A stretch of 64,000 nt of DNA from Pseudomonas fluorescens (lineage in GTDB: Bacteria > Pseudomonadota > Gammaproteobacteria > Pseudomonadales > Pseudomonadaceae). This document shows, in pieces, positions 8,541 to 16,820 of this stretch. The DNA is taken from positions 52,244 through 116,243 of the forward strand of contig NZ_MRST01000026.1 of the NCBI RefSeq assembly GCF_001902145.1, given 5' to 3'. The notes under the pieces were generated by a model. That model was not told the DNA's origin. It saw only the letters and a list, made by a program, of their open reading frames with translations, and did not search any database. Within the stretch, counting starts at the first letter, position 1; the number at the start of each line of letters is the position of its first letter. The position numbers were made by a program, and so were the translations under genes.

Positions 8541-8557
8541 ATACCACCCAGTGGTAT
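8541..8557. promoter_or_regulatory. Palindromic operator upstream of the HTH gene
   Basis: ATACCAC-CCA-GTGGTAT is a perfect 7+3+7 inverted repeat, 42 bases ahead of the HTH start, where an autoregulatory antitoxin-type repressor would bind. No second copy was noticed nearby. Confidence 0.6.
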
Positions 8558-8671
8558 AGATTGAAAGTCGAGCACATTGTGCCCCATCGGTGGTCCTTGC
8601 CGACGCCCGCTAAGAAACCACTGTTTCCAGAGAGGCTCAATCAACGTTTTCACACCAGAAATTACCCAGAC

Positions 8672-8710
8672 AAAAAAACGCCCCCAGCCAAAAAAATCAG
8701 GCTGGAGGCG
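8672..8710 (-). terminator. Rho-independent terminator of the aminotransferase gene
   Basis: Read on the minus strand, CGCCTCCAGCC pairs with GGCTGGGGGCG across a T-rich loop and is followed by seven T residues. It lies 36 bases after the stop of the minus-strand aminotransferase. Confidence 0.88.
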
Positions 8711-8745
8711 CCGCGTATGCCGCGAGACGGTTCAGGAAACTGGGG

Positions 8746-10008
8746 TCACACCGCGATGCCCTTGCGGCATTGCACTTGAGCGGTACGCACCCGAGAAAAG
8801 GCGCGGGCAAGCCGAAGAAGCATTTCGTCGATATGGTTTTTGCTGACGTTCAGCGCAGGGGTAAAGCGCAGGCAGTCAGGTTGCGCGGCAGTGAGAATCA
8901 AGCCTTCGTGCAGCGCGGCTTTGACCACTGCAGCGGCGCAATCGTCCGACAGTGTCAGGCCCCAAAGCAGCCCGTTGCCGCGCAAGGGGCCATGGCCGTA
9001 ACGGTAGGCCAGGCGGGCAAGGCCTTCTGCCAGGTACAAGCCAGATTCACGTAGGTGCTCGAGAAAGCCGTTCTCCAATAGAGCGTCGAGTACTGCGATA
9101 CCCGCAGATGCCATCAGTGCATTGCCATGATGTGTACCGTCCAGCTCGCCCGGTTCGAAGCAACAGGCAGTGCCACGCGCCAGCAGCGCCGCCAGGGGCA
9201 CGCCGCCGCCCAGGCCTTTTCCCAGGGCAATGATGTCGGCGCGCACGCCGTATTGCTGTTCGGCGAGCAAGCTGCCGCAGCGGCCCATACCGGTTTGCAC
9301 TTCGTCGAAGATCAGCAGGATCCCCAGCTCACGACACAGGCGTTCGACGCCCTTGAGGTAATGTTCTGTCGCAGGGAAGACACCGCCGCCGCTTTGTATC
9401 GGCTCCAGCATGATGGCGACGGTCTGCGCATCGACCGCTGCATGCAGGGCCGGCAGATCGTTAAATGGCACTTGGCTGAAACCTGGCAACTGCGGTTCGA
9501 ATCGGTTTTCGCAGACCACGGCCGACGCCGACATCGCCCCCAGACTCCGCCCATGACAGCCATTGTTTACGGTGATGATGTGGTAAGCGCCACCGCGATG
9601 CAGTTGGCCCCACTTGCGTGCCAACTTGATGGCCGCTTCACAGGCTTCGGCACCGCTGTTGAGCAAATAGGTCTGGTCGCTGCAGGTGTGGTGGCACAGA
9701 CGATCGACAAGATCCAGTTGCGCGCGGTTGTGCAAACCCAGGCCAGGGTTGATCACGCTGTGCATCTGTTCGGCAATGGCGTCGCGTACGGCCTGGGGGC
9801 TGTGACCCAGGCTGTTGGCGCCGCCGCCTTGACTGAAATCCAGATAGGCGCGGTCGTCAGCGTCCGAAAGCCAGGAACCCTGCCCCTGCACAAATACTTG
9901 GGGCGGGCGCGCCACAGTGGGCATCAGGCACTGGCTGGAAACATCTGCACGCGGGGCATGCACAACCAGGTCATCCAGACTCGGCGCACAGCGACGGAAC
10001 AAGTTCAC
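8746..10008 (-). CDS. Class III (ArgD-like) PLP aminotransferase
   Basis: A 420-residue fold-type I class III aminotransferase. The PLP-binding lysine is in ALGKGLGGGVPLAALLA, the cofactor aspartate in LLIFDEVQTGMGRCG, and the N-terminal substrate region reads DFSQGGGANSLGHS. The nearest functional group is acetylornithine/succinylornithine aminotransferase (ArgD/AruC-like), but the true donor amine cannot be read from sequence. A biosynthetic ArgD is normally encoded elsewhere, so this may be catabolic. It starts at a GTG (10008), with GGGTG just upstream as a modest ribosome-binding site. It is divergent from the LysR gene at 10218, its likely regulator. Confidence 0.85.
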   Translation of the reverse strand: MNLFRRCAPSLDDLVVHAPRADVSSQCLMPTVARPPQVFVQGQGSWLSDADDRAYLDFSQGGGANSLGHSPQAVRDAIAEQMHSVINPGLGLHNRAQLDLVDRLCHHTCSDQTYLLNSGAEACEAAIKLARKWGQLHRGGAYHIITVNNGCHGRSLGAMSASAVVCENRFEPQLPGFSQVPFNDLPALHAAVDAQTVAIMLEPIQSGGGVFPATEHYLKGVERLCRELGILLIFDEVQTGMGRCGSLLAEQQYGVRADIIALGKGLGGGVPLAALLARGTACCFEPGELDGTHHGNALMASAGIAVLDALLENGFLEHLRESGLYLAEGLARLAYRYGHGPLRGNGLLWGLTLSDDCAAAVVKAALHEGLILTAAQPDCLRFTPALNVSKNHIDEMLLRLARAFSRVRTAQVQCRKGIAV

Positions 10009-10146
10009 ACTTCACCCCCGCTGGCAACCTGACCTTGGTCGATGCCACCTGGTGATGAGGCTTTCAGATTTTTTGCCTTGCCTATATAAACGCTATCAAC
10101 AAAAACGCTGTTCATTGTCCGATCCGGCCCTGTAAGCCCTGCGAAT

Positions 10147-10165
10147 AGGCGCTAGACTAGGCGCC
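10147..10165. promoter_or_regulatory. Imperfect inverted repeat in the aminotransferase-LysR divergent promoter
   Basis: GGCGCTAG-A-CTAGGCGCC lies 53 bases upstream of the LysR gene. Both arms share CTAG and GCGC elements, with one base offset. LysR regulators typically bind such dyads in the shared promoter of a divergent target gene. The rest of 10009-10217 is AT-richer and presumably carries both promoters. Confidence 0.35.
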
Positions 10166-10217
10166 GCGGGGGCCAGCGGCCATTTCGATTTTCCAGCTTT
10201 TTCGATAAGCAAACCTT

Positions 10218-11117
10218 ATGGATATCAAGCAACTGCGTTATTTCGTCGCGGTGTACGAGGAAGGCCACGTAGGCCGTGCCGCGGAGCGTCTGTCGATCTC
10301 CCAGCCAGCGTTGTCGCAACAGATTCGCCAACTGGAACAGAACCTCGACGTCAGCCTGTTCGAACGCAGCAGCAAGCGGCTGTTGCCCACCCTGGCGGCC
10401 CACACCCTATACAACCATGCGTTGCCGCTGATTGATGGCATGCAGCAAGCCGTCGAGGCGCTCCGCAACTTCAAAGGCCAGGCCATGCGCACCCTGGCCA
10501 TCGGCGTGCTGCAAACCGTGCACACCAGCCTGGTGCCGCAGATGCTTGAGCGCGTGCGCAAGGCCCAGCCCCATCTGGTGGTGCAGATCTACGAGCTGAC
10601 CGGGCTTGAGATTGAACGGCGGTTGCTCAACGGCTCACTCGATATTGGCATCAGCTACCTGCCACCGCGTCAACCGGGCCTGCACGGCGTGTTGCTGTAT
10701 GAGGACGAGTTGAAAGTGGTGATTCCCGAAGACCATCCGCTGCGCGAGTTCAAGAAAGTCTCGCTCAAACAAGCCGCCGAGTTGCCGATGTTGCTGCTGG
10801 GGGAAGAGTTTCAGGTTCGGCAGATCTGGCAAGGCCAACTGTCCAACCTCGGGCGGCGTCCGCAAGTGCAGGCGGAGCTCAATACCATGGTGGGCATTCT
10901 CGACAGCCTGCCTCACACCCGCTTGGCGACCGTGCTGCCTGGGCGCTCCCAGGACGAGCACAACAGCAAGGCGCTGCTGTGGAAACCCTTGAGCGAACCC
11001 AGGGTAGCGCTGAAAGTGGGGTTGGTATGCCGCGATGTGCAACGCCAGCAGGCGACGGTGGCGTTGCTGCGCACCCTGCTGGAAGACGTGATGAATGCCC
11101 CGCCGGCAACCGCCTGA
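10218..11117 (+). CDS. LysR-family transcriptional regulator
   Basis: A 299-residue regulator. The N-terminal winged HTH is at about residues 1-60 (MDIKQLRYFVAVYEEGHVGR, then SISQPALSQQIRQLE). The C-terminal effector domain, about 90-290, has two alpha/beta lobes. It resembles the CynR/CysB-like LysR subgroup; the effector is unknown. It is transcribed divergently from the class III aminotransferase, the classic layout for a LysR protein controlling its neighbour, so an amino acid or polyamine inducer is plausible but inferred. A strong terminator follows. Confidence 0.9.
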   Translation: MDIKQLRYFVAVYEEGHVGRAAERLSISQPALSQQIRQLEQNLDVSLFERSSKRLLPTLAAHTLYNHALPLIDGMQQAVEALRNFKGQAMRTLAIGVLQTVHTSLVPQMLERVRKAQPHLVVQIYELTGLEIERRLLNGSLDIGISYLPPRQPGLHGVLLYEDELKVVIPEDHPLREFKKVSLKQAAELPMLLLGEEFQVRQIWQGQLSNLGRRPQVQAELNTMVGILDSLPHTRLATVLPGRSQDEHNSKALLWKPLSEPRVALKVGLVCRDVQRQQATVALLRTLLEDVMNAPPATA

Positions 11118-11137
11118 CTTTTTCGCGGACAAAAGAA

Positions 11138-11160
11138 AACCCCGCCGAAGCGGGGCTTTG
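11138..11160 (+). terminator. Terminator after the LysR gene
   Basis: CCCCGC (11140-11145) and GCGGGG (11150-11155) form a stem with a CGAA tetraloop, preceded by an A-rich stretch and followed by CTTT. Confidence 0.8.
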
Positions 11161-11311
11161 CAGACTGTTTCCCTGACATCCATTTCACTCCGCCGTCCTG
11201 GCAGAATCCTACGTGTCCGTGTTGTTGCTTTGCGCTTCCTGCGCGACGTCCATGTGAAGTAGATTAGCCGTGGATCCAATGTGGCGATAGAGGACGATTA
11301 GCAGCACGTCA

Positions 11312-11329
11312 TGTAAGAGAATGCTTACA
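11312..11329. other. Short inverted repeat downstream of the first acyl-CoA dehydrogenase
   Basis: TGTAAG-AGAATG-CTTACA lies 15 bases past the stop of the minus-strand dehydrogenase at 11344. The 6-bp stem has no T-tract, so it is at best a weak terminator. The remainder of 11161-11311 shows no gene. Confidence 0.3.
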
Positions 11330-11343
11330 CGCCCTCCACGCCT

Positions 11344-13122
11344 TTAAAACAGGGCTTCATCCATCAGGAACAGTGATTCGCTACCGGCTTTTACCGATGC
11401 ACTCAACGAGTGGATACGCGGCAACAGACGGGCAAAGTAGAAACGCGCAGTCCCCAGTTTGCTGGCGTAGAAATCCTCTTCGCCCTCTTTGCCCAAGGCC
11501 GCCTTGGCCATGCGCGCCCACATATAGGCATAGGCCATATAGCCGAACGCATGCAGGTATTCCACCGAGGCCGCGCCGATTTCATTAGGATTGCTCTTGG
11601 CGCGGTCAAGTACCCAGGCCGTCAGCTCATCCAGGTTATCTACTGCCACACTCAGTGGCTTGGTGAACTCGTCCAACTCAAGGCCCGATGCGGCGATGAA
11701 CTGGCGGATCTCATCAGCAAACAAGGTATAGAACGCACCGCCGCTGCCGACGATCTTGCGACCCATCAGATCCAGGGCCTGAATGCCGTTGGTGCCTTCG
11801 TAGATCTGGGTGATGCGCACGTCACGCACCAGTTGCTCCTGGCCCCACTCGCGAATGTAACCGTGGCCACCAAACACCTGCTGGCCGAGTACGGTGGTTT
11901 CCAGGCCCAGGTCGGTGAGGAACGCCTTGGCAACTGGCGTCAGCAACGCCACCAGGTTATCGGCACGCTCGCGCGCTTGCGCATCGTCGCTGAACTTGGC
12001 GATGTCCAACTGCGTCGCCACGTAGGTGGAGAACGCCCGGCCGCCTTCGTTCGCCGCCTTCATGGTCAGCAACATGCGACGGACATCCGGGTGCACGATA
12101 ATCGGGTCTGCCGGCTTGTCCTTGGCCTGCGCACCTAGCGGGGAACGGCTCTGCAGACGGTCGCGGGCATATTCAATCGCGTTCTGATAGGACCGCTCGC
12201 CAGAAGCCAAGCCCTGGATACCGACGCCCAGGCGCTCATAGTTCATCATGGTGAACATCGCCGCCAAGCCACGGTTGGGCTCACCGACCAGGTAACCCAC
12301 GGCTTCGTCGAAGTTCATCACACAGGTGGCGGAGGCCTGGATGCCCATCTTGTGTTCAATGGAGCCGCAATTCACCGGGTTACGCGCGCCCAGGCTGCCA
12401 TCGGCATTTACCAGGAACTTCGGTACCAGGAACAGCGAAATGCCCTTGGGCCCTGCCGGTGCATCCGGCAGTTTGGCCAGTACCAGGTGGATGATGTTTT
12501 CGGTCAGGTCGTGCTCGCCACCGGTGATGAAGATCTTGGTGCCGCTGACCTTGTAGGAACCGTCCGCCTGAGGCTCGGCCTTGGTACGGATCATCCCCAG
12601 GTCGGTACCGGCATGGGCTTCCGTCAGGCACATGGAACCGGCCCACTCACCGGAATACATCTTCGGCAGGTAGGTAGCCTTGAGTTCTTCACTGGCGTGG
12701 GTGTTGATCGATACACAGGCGCCGGAGGTCAACATCGGGTACAGGCCGAAGGCCAGGCTCGACGAGTTGATCATTTCTTCAACCTGCGCCGACACGGCCT
12801 TGGGCATGCCCATGCCGCCGTAGGTCGGGTCGCCGCCCACGCCTACCCAGCCGCCTTCGGCGTAGGTGCTGTAGGCCTGGGGGAAGCCGTCGGGAGTCGT
12901 GACGGCGCCGTCCGCCCAGTGGCAGCCTTGCTCATCGCCGCCGCGGCTGAGCGGCGCAATGGATTTGGCGGTGACCTTGCCGGCCTCTTCCAGGATCGCT
13001 TCGACGGTTTCGGCGTCAACGCTGTCTGCCAATGCCGGTAACTGGGCCCAAGTGTTAGCGACCTCAAACACTTCGTTGAGGACGAAGCGCATATCACGCA
13101 ACGGCGCTTTGTAATCAGCCAT
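11344..13122 (-). CDS. Acyl-CoA dehydrogenase (FadE/DmdC type), paralogue 1
   Basis: A 592-residue FAD-dependent acyl-CoA dehydrogenase of the long DmdC-like class with an extra C-terminal domain. It begins MADYKAPLRDMRFVLNE, a signature shared by all three paralogues in this region. The FAD/acyl-CoA motif is MCLTEAHAGTDLG (about residue 170), and the catalytic glutamate lies in QIYEGTNGIQALDL (about residue 440). It introduces the trans-2 double bond in beta-oxidation and passes electrons to ETF. Chain-length preference cannot be read. From memory, P. aeruginosa has three such genes, PA0506-PA0508, beside its bio operon, which is the arrangement here. Confidence 0.9.
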   Translation of the reverse strand: MADYKAPLRDMRFVLNEVFEVANTWAQLPALADSVDAETVEAILEEAGKVTAKSIAPLSRGGDEQGCHWADGAVTTPDGFPQAYSTYAEGGWVGVGGDPTYGGMGMPKAVSAQVEEMINSSSLAFGLYPMLTSGACVSINTHASEELKATYLPKMYSGEWAGSMCLTEAHAGTDLGMIRTKAEPQADGSYKVSGTKIFITGGEHDLTENIIHLVLAKLPDAPAGPKGISLFLVPKFLVNADGSLGARNPVNCGSIEHKMGIQASATCVMNFDEAVGYLVGEPNRGLAAMFTMMNYERLGVGIQGLASGERSYQNAIEYARDRLQSRSPLGAQAKDKPADPIIVHPDVRRMLLTMKAANEGGRAFSTYVATQLDIAKFSDDAQARERADNLVALLTPVAKAFLTDLGLETTVLGQQVFGGHGYIREWGQEQLVRDVRITQIYEGTNGIQALDLMGRKIVGSGGAFYTLFADEIRQFIAASGLELDEFTKPLSVAVDNLDELTAWVLDRAKSNPNEIGAASVEYLHAFGYMAYAYMWARMAKAALGKEGEEDFYASKLGTARFYFARLLPRIHSLSASVKAGSESLFLMDEALF

Positions 13123-13259
13123 GGCAAACCTCGTGAGAACTTGAAAAGTGATTCGATAGGATCGGTTTTACAGACGCCGAGTGTACCCGAACAACTTTTC
13201 AGACACATAGGGTCCGTTCGTGACCATTAAGTATTTACCAGTCACACAATGAAGTTTCT

Positions 13260-13358
13260 TGTAGAAGCGAGCTTGCTCGCGAAAAACTCAAGAACACCTC
13301 GCTAAACCAGACGTTCGCGTAATCGTTGACGTTCTTCGCGAGCAAGCTCGCTCCTACA
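13260..13358. repeat. REPIN (two inverted REP arms, 99 bp)
   Basis: Left arm TGTAGAAGCGAGC (one change from the common TGTAGG) and right arm GCTCGCTCCTACA are inverted copies. Each contains the GCGAGC-TT-GCTCGC palindrome. The internal conserved core GCGTAATCGTTGACG sits next to the right arm. It overlaps the last codons of the minus-strand dehydrogenase, supplying that gene's TAG stop (13354-13356). Confidence 0.92.
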
Positions 13359-15123
13359 GGGAGAAAGCGTCGGCTGGGAGACTCATCAGGCATTCGCTCC
13401 CCGCCTCTACCGCAGCACGGTGCATGGCCGTACGCGGCAACAAGCGCTTGAAATAAAAGTCGCAGGTCGCAAGCTTCGCCTGGGCAAACCCTTGGTCATC
13501 CTGGGCGTGCGCCGCGATCGCCATGCGCAACCACAGGTAGGCGAGGATGATGTAACCGCTGTACATCAGGTAATCCATGGCCGCCGCGCCCACTTCGTCA
13601 GGGTTTTTCATCGCTGCCGTGCCGACCTTCAGGGTCAGTTCGCCCCATTGCTGGTTCAGTTCATTGAGTTGCGCCACATGGGCCTTGAGTTGCGCATGCT
13701 CGCCATTGGCCGCGCAGAACTTATGCACAATTTTGGTAAACCCACGCAGCAACCTGCCCTGGCTGCCCAGCACCTTGCGCCCGAGCAGGTCCAGGGCCTG
13801 GATGCCGTTGGTGCCTTCATAGATCGGCGCAATCCGTGCGTCACGGGCCAGTTGCTCCATACCCCACTCACGAATATAGCCATGGCCGCCGAATACCTGC
13901 ATGCCGTGGTTGGTCACCTCCAGGCCGGTTTCGGTCATGAAGGCTTTACAGATCGGCGTGAGGAAGGCCAACAGGTCCTCGGCTTCCTGGCGTTGGCCAG
14001 CATCGCTGCCAAGGTGTGCGGTATCGAGCAGTTGCGCGGTGAAATAGGTCAGCGCGCGGTTGCCCTCGTTGAAAGCCTTCATGGTCAGCAGCATGCGGCG
14101 TACATCGGCGTGCACGATGATCGGGTCGGCGGCTTTCTCCGGGGCCTTGGCGCCGGTCAGCGAACGCATTTGCAGGCGGTCGTTGGCGTACTTGATCGCG
14201 CCCTGGAAGCTCGCCTCGCCGTTGCACAGGCCCTGCATGCCGGTGCCCAGGCGTGCGTGGTTCATCATCGTGAACATGCAGTTGAGGCCCTTGTTCGCCT
14301 CGCCAATCAAATAGCCTTTGGCGCCATCAAAGTTCAGCACGCAGGTGGCAGAGGCCTTGATGCCCATCTTGTGTTCGATAGAGCCGCAGTGCACTGCATT
14401 GCGCTCGCCGGAGTCGGCATGGAACTTGGGCACGATAAACAACGAGATGCCCTTGGTGCCCGCCGGCGCGTCCGGCAGCTTGGCCAGCACCAAGTGGATG
14501 ATATTGGCGCTCATGTCGTGCTCGCCGGCCGAGATGAAGATCTTGCTGCCGGTGACCGCGTAACTGCCGTCCGCCTGCGGCACGGCGCGGGTCTTGATCA
14601 AGCCCAGGTCGGTGCCGCAGTGGGCTTCGGTCAGGCACATGGTGCCGGCCCATTCGCCGGCGGTGAGCTTGCTCAGGTAGGTGGCTTTCTGTTCGTCGGT
14701 GCCGTGGGCGTGGATGGCCGACATCGCGCCGTGGGTCAGGCCCGGGTACATGCCCCAGGAGGTGTTGCTGGAGCCGATCATCTCGCTCAGCACCAGGCCC
14801 AGGGAATGAGGCAGGCCCTGGCCACCGTAGGCCGGGTCTGCCGCCACGCCGTGCCAGCCGCCTTCCACATACTGGGCAAAGGCTTGCTTGAAACCTTTGG
14901 GAGTGGTCACCACACCATTATCGAAATGGCAGCCCTCTTCATCGCCGCTGCGATTGAGCGGCGCGAGTACGTTTTCGCAGAACCTGGCGCCTTCTTCGAG
15001 GATCGCACTGACCATGTCCGGGCTGGCATCCGTGGCGCCCAGGGCCGCGTAGTGGCCGTGGAAATCGAATACGTTGTCGATCAGAAAGCGCATGTCGCGC
15101 AGGGGAGCTTTGTACTCAGGCAT
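13354..15123 (-). CDS. Acyl-CoA dehydrogenase (FadE/DmdC type), paralogue 2
   Basis: A 589-residue paralogue beginning MPEYKAPLRDMRFLIDN. The same landmarks appear in order: MCLTEAHCGTDLGL near residue 165, the catalytic Glu in PIYEGTNGIQALDLLGRK near residue 440, and the C-terminal helical domain. The ATG at 15123 is chosen because it aligns with both paralogues; a further in-frame start upstream (15180) would add a non-homologous tail. Its final codons CTG-TAG are the beginning of a REPIN arm, so the extreme C-terminus (ADAFSL) has been set by the repeat. It follows the GGDEF gene at 15214 on the same strand by 90 bases. Confidence 0.9.
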   Translation of the reverse strand: MPEYKAPLRDMRFLIDNVFDFHGHYAALGATDASPDMVSAILEEGARFCENVLAPLNRSGDEEGCHFDNGVVTTPKGFKQAFAQYVEGGWHGVAADPAYGGQGLPHSLGLVLSEMIGSSNTSWGMYPGLTHGAMSAIHAHGTDEQKATYLSKLTAGEWAGTMCLTEAHCGTDLGLIKTRAVPQADGSYAVTGSKIFISAGEHDMSANIIHLVLAKLPDAPAGTKGISLFIVPKFHADSGERNAVHCGSIEHKMGIKASATCVLNFDGAKGYLIGEANKGLNCMFTMMNHARLGTGMQGLCNGEASFQGAIKYANDRLQMRSLTGAKAPEKAADPIIVHADVRRMLLTMKAFNEGNRALTYFTAQLLDTAHLGSDAGQRQEAEDLLAFLTPICKAFMTETGLEVTNHGMQVFGGHGYIREWGMEQLARDARIAPIYEGTNGIQALDLLGRKVLGSQGRLLRGFTKIVHKFCAANGEHAQLKAHVAQLNELNQQWGELTLKVGTAAMKNPDEVGAAAMDYLMYSGYIILAYLWLRMAIAAHAQDDQGFAQAKLATCDFYFKRLLPRTAMHRAAVEAGSECLMSLPADAFSL

Positions 15124-15213
15124 GGCAATGTCTCCGGCAGCAGATAGGGTTAACCTACTGCCGGCCATGGCCGTGGACAATCACTGTAGCGCTGCTGAAT
15201 ACAGCGCCATTAC

Positions 15214-16503
15214 TCAACCGGCAGCGCTCTGCATGCGCACCGCGCCACGACGGGTTTGCCCGGCCGCGACCACGCAATTACGCCCCGCTCCCTTGGCCGC
15301 GTACAGCGCCTGGTCGGCGGATTTGAGCACCTCGTCGGGGCTGCGCTGCTCGGCCTGGCGTTCGGCCACGCCGATGCTCACCGTCACCGACACACTGGAC
15401 GCGCCGCTGCCCGCACGGCGCTGGCGGCCTTGATGGTCGTCCTGGGGGCGGTCCGGGTTGCGCAACTTGATGTCGTAGCTGGCGATGATCTCGCGGATCT
15501 CCTCCAGGTGCGGCATGCACTCATCCAGAGTCTTGCCGGCAAACACCACGGCAAACTCTTCACCGCCGTAACGGTAGGCCCGCCCGCCGCCGTTGACCTT
15601 GGACAGCTTGCTCGCCACCAGGCGCAGCACCTGGTCGCCCACATCGTGGCCGTGGGTGTCATTGAAACGCTTGAAGTGATCGACGTCGCTCATCGCCAGC
15701 ACATAGTTGCGCCCCAGCCGCTGCATGCGCTCGTTGAGGGCACGGCGCCCCGGCAAGCCAGTGAGCTCATCACGAAACGCCATTTGATACGCCTCGTGCG
15801 CCACCCCCGCAGCGATCATCAGCATCACCTGGCTGCACATGATGTTGAGGGTGAACGGCAGGATGAAGGTTTGCGGCAACATCCAGAACATCCCCAGCAA
15901 CCCCACCAGTTGCGCGGCGTGTAGCGGGCGCGGCTGGTACCAGTATTGGGCGGCCAGGGTGAGAAAGCCGATCAGGAACATCGGGTATGAGAGTTGGATC
16001 AGGCTCATCCAGGCGCCATGCAGCATCGGCCAGCGGATCTCCGCCAACCAGCCCAGCAAAGCCTGGGGGAAGCTTTGCTCCAAGGCCAGCGCCACACTGC
16101 CCACCGCCAGCAACACCGCGCAGCGGGCGACGAAGTCACGGAACAGATGGGTCTTTTCCTGCCACAGCGCATAGATGCTGAACAGCAATGGCAACAGCAG
16201 GCAGCACAGGTGGAACACCACGGCAGCGTCTTCACGCACGCGGCCATTGTCACGGTAGAAGTCGGTCTGGGTATCCAGCAGGAAATAGGCGACGTACACC
16301 GTGACCATCAGGAACAGTTCACGCTGGCGTCGATACACCGCGCAATAGGCACCGCCCAGCAGCAGGACCAGGGTCGGCAACACGTTGAACAGCGAGGTGA
16401 AGAAGACGCTGAGGTCCTTGACGTACGCAGCCGAGAGCCCGGCCAGCAACAGCAGCAGCGAAGGAAGAAAATGGCTGAAACGTACAGCGGACACGCGTGA
16501 CAA
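15214..16503 (-). CDS. Membrane-anchored GGDEF diguanylate cyclase
   Basis: A 429-residue protein with six or so hydrophobic segments in the N-terminal ~230 residues, followed by a GGDEF domain starting at DELTGLPGRRAL. The active-site signature is RYGGEEF, and the metal/substrate residues are in MSDVDHFKRFNDTHGHDVGD, so catalysis (2 GTP to c-di-GMP) is expected. The inhibitory I-site, normally RXXD five residues before GGEEF, is replaced by NGGG, so product feedback at that site should be absent. A low-complexity basic insert (about residues 365-385) is unusual. The TTG at 16503 is preferred for its GGAG at an acceptable distance; the in-frame GTG at 16494 is the alternative. It lies between acyl-CoA dehydrogenase genes. 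Confidence 0.85.
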   Translation of the reverse strand: MSRVSAVRFSHFLPSLLLLLAGLSAAYVKDLSVFFTSLFNVLPTLVLLLGGAYCAVYRRQRELFLMVTVYVAYFLLDTQTDFYRDNGRVREDAAVVFHLCCLLLPLLFSIYALWQEKTHLFRDFVARCAVLLAVGSVALALEQSFPQALLGWLAEIRWPMLHGAWMSLIQLSYPMFLIGFLTLAAQYWYQPRPLHAAQLVGLLGMFWMLPQTFILPFTLNIMCSQVMLMIAAGVAHEAYQMAFRDELTGLPGRRALNERMQRLGRNYVLAMSDVDHFKRFNDTHGHDVGDQVLRLVASKLSKVNGGGRAYRYGGEEFAVVFAGKTLDECMPHLEEIREIIASYDIKLRNPDRPQDDHQGRQRRAGSGASSVSVTVSIGVAERQAEQRSPDEVLKSADQALYAAKGAGRNCVVAAGQTRRGAVRMQSAAG

Positions 16504-16657
16504 GGGTAAAGCTCCGACCCGCTAACAAATAATGGCACTGTGCCTCTAAGCGATCAGTTAAGCACAACCGACCGACCATGTATCACATTGCCATCACTGT
16601 AACGGCAGCGGGTTGCAATCCCTGAGTGCATCACTGCGGTTTTTTATGCGCGCCTTC

Positions 16658-16757
16658 TGTAGGAGCGAGCTTGCTCGCGAAGAACCCATAGGCACCGCGC
16701 TTACCCAGAATGCCCGCGTTATCGTTAAAGACCTTCGCGAGCAAGCTCGCTCCTACA
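16658..16757. repeat. REPIN (100 bp)
   Basis: Arms TGTAGGAGCGAGC and GCTCGCTCCTACA in inverted orientation, with the internal core GCGTTATCGTTAAAG next to the right arm. With the terminator at 16766-16802 it fills most of the 317-base gene-free stretch 16504-16820; no ORF is credible there. Confidence 0.93.
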
Positions 16758-16765
16758 CAAGTGCA

Positions 16766-16802
16766 AAAAAACCGCCGCGTCCCGAAGGAGGCGGCGGTTT
16801 TT
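16766..16802. terminator. Bidirectional terminator after the third acyl-CoA dehydrogenase
   Basis: ACCGCCGC and GCGGCGGT form a perfect 8-bp stem, flanked by A7 on one side and T6 on the other. It lies 19 bases past the stop of the minus-strand gene at 16821. Confidence 0.88.
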
Positions 16803-16820
16803 AGAAGAACCCGGTAAGGC

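Noticed and set aside
8500..8640. Longer HTH protein (152 residues), or a toxin remnant in this stretch
   Set aside because: The extra residues cross the palindromic operator, lack a ribosome-binding site and do not resemble a RelE/HigB toxin.
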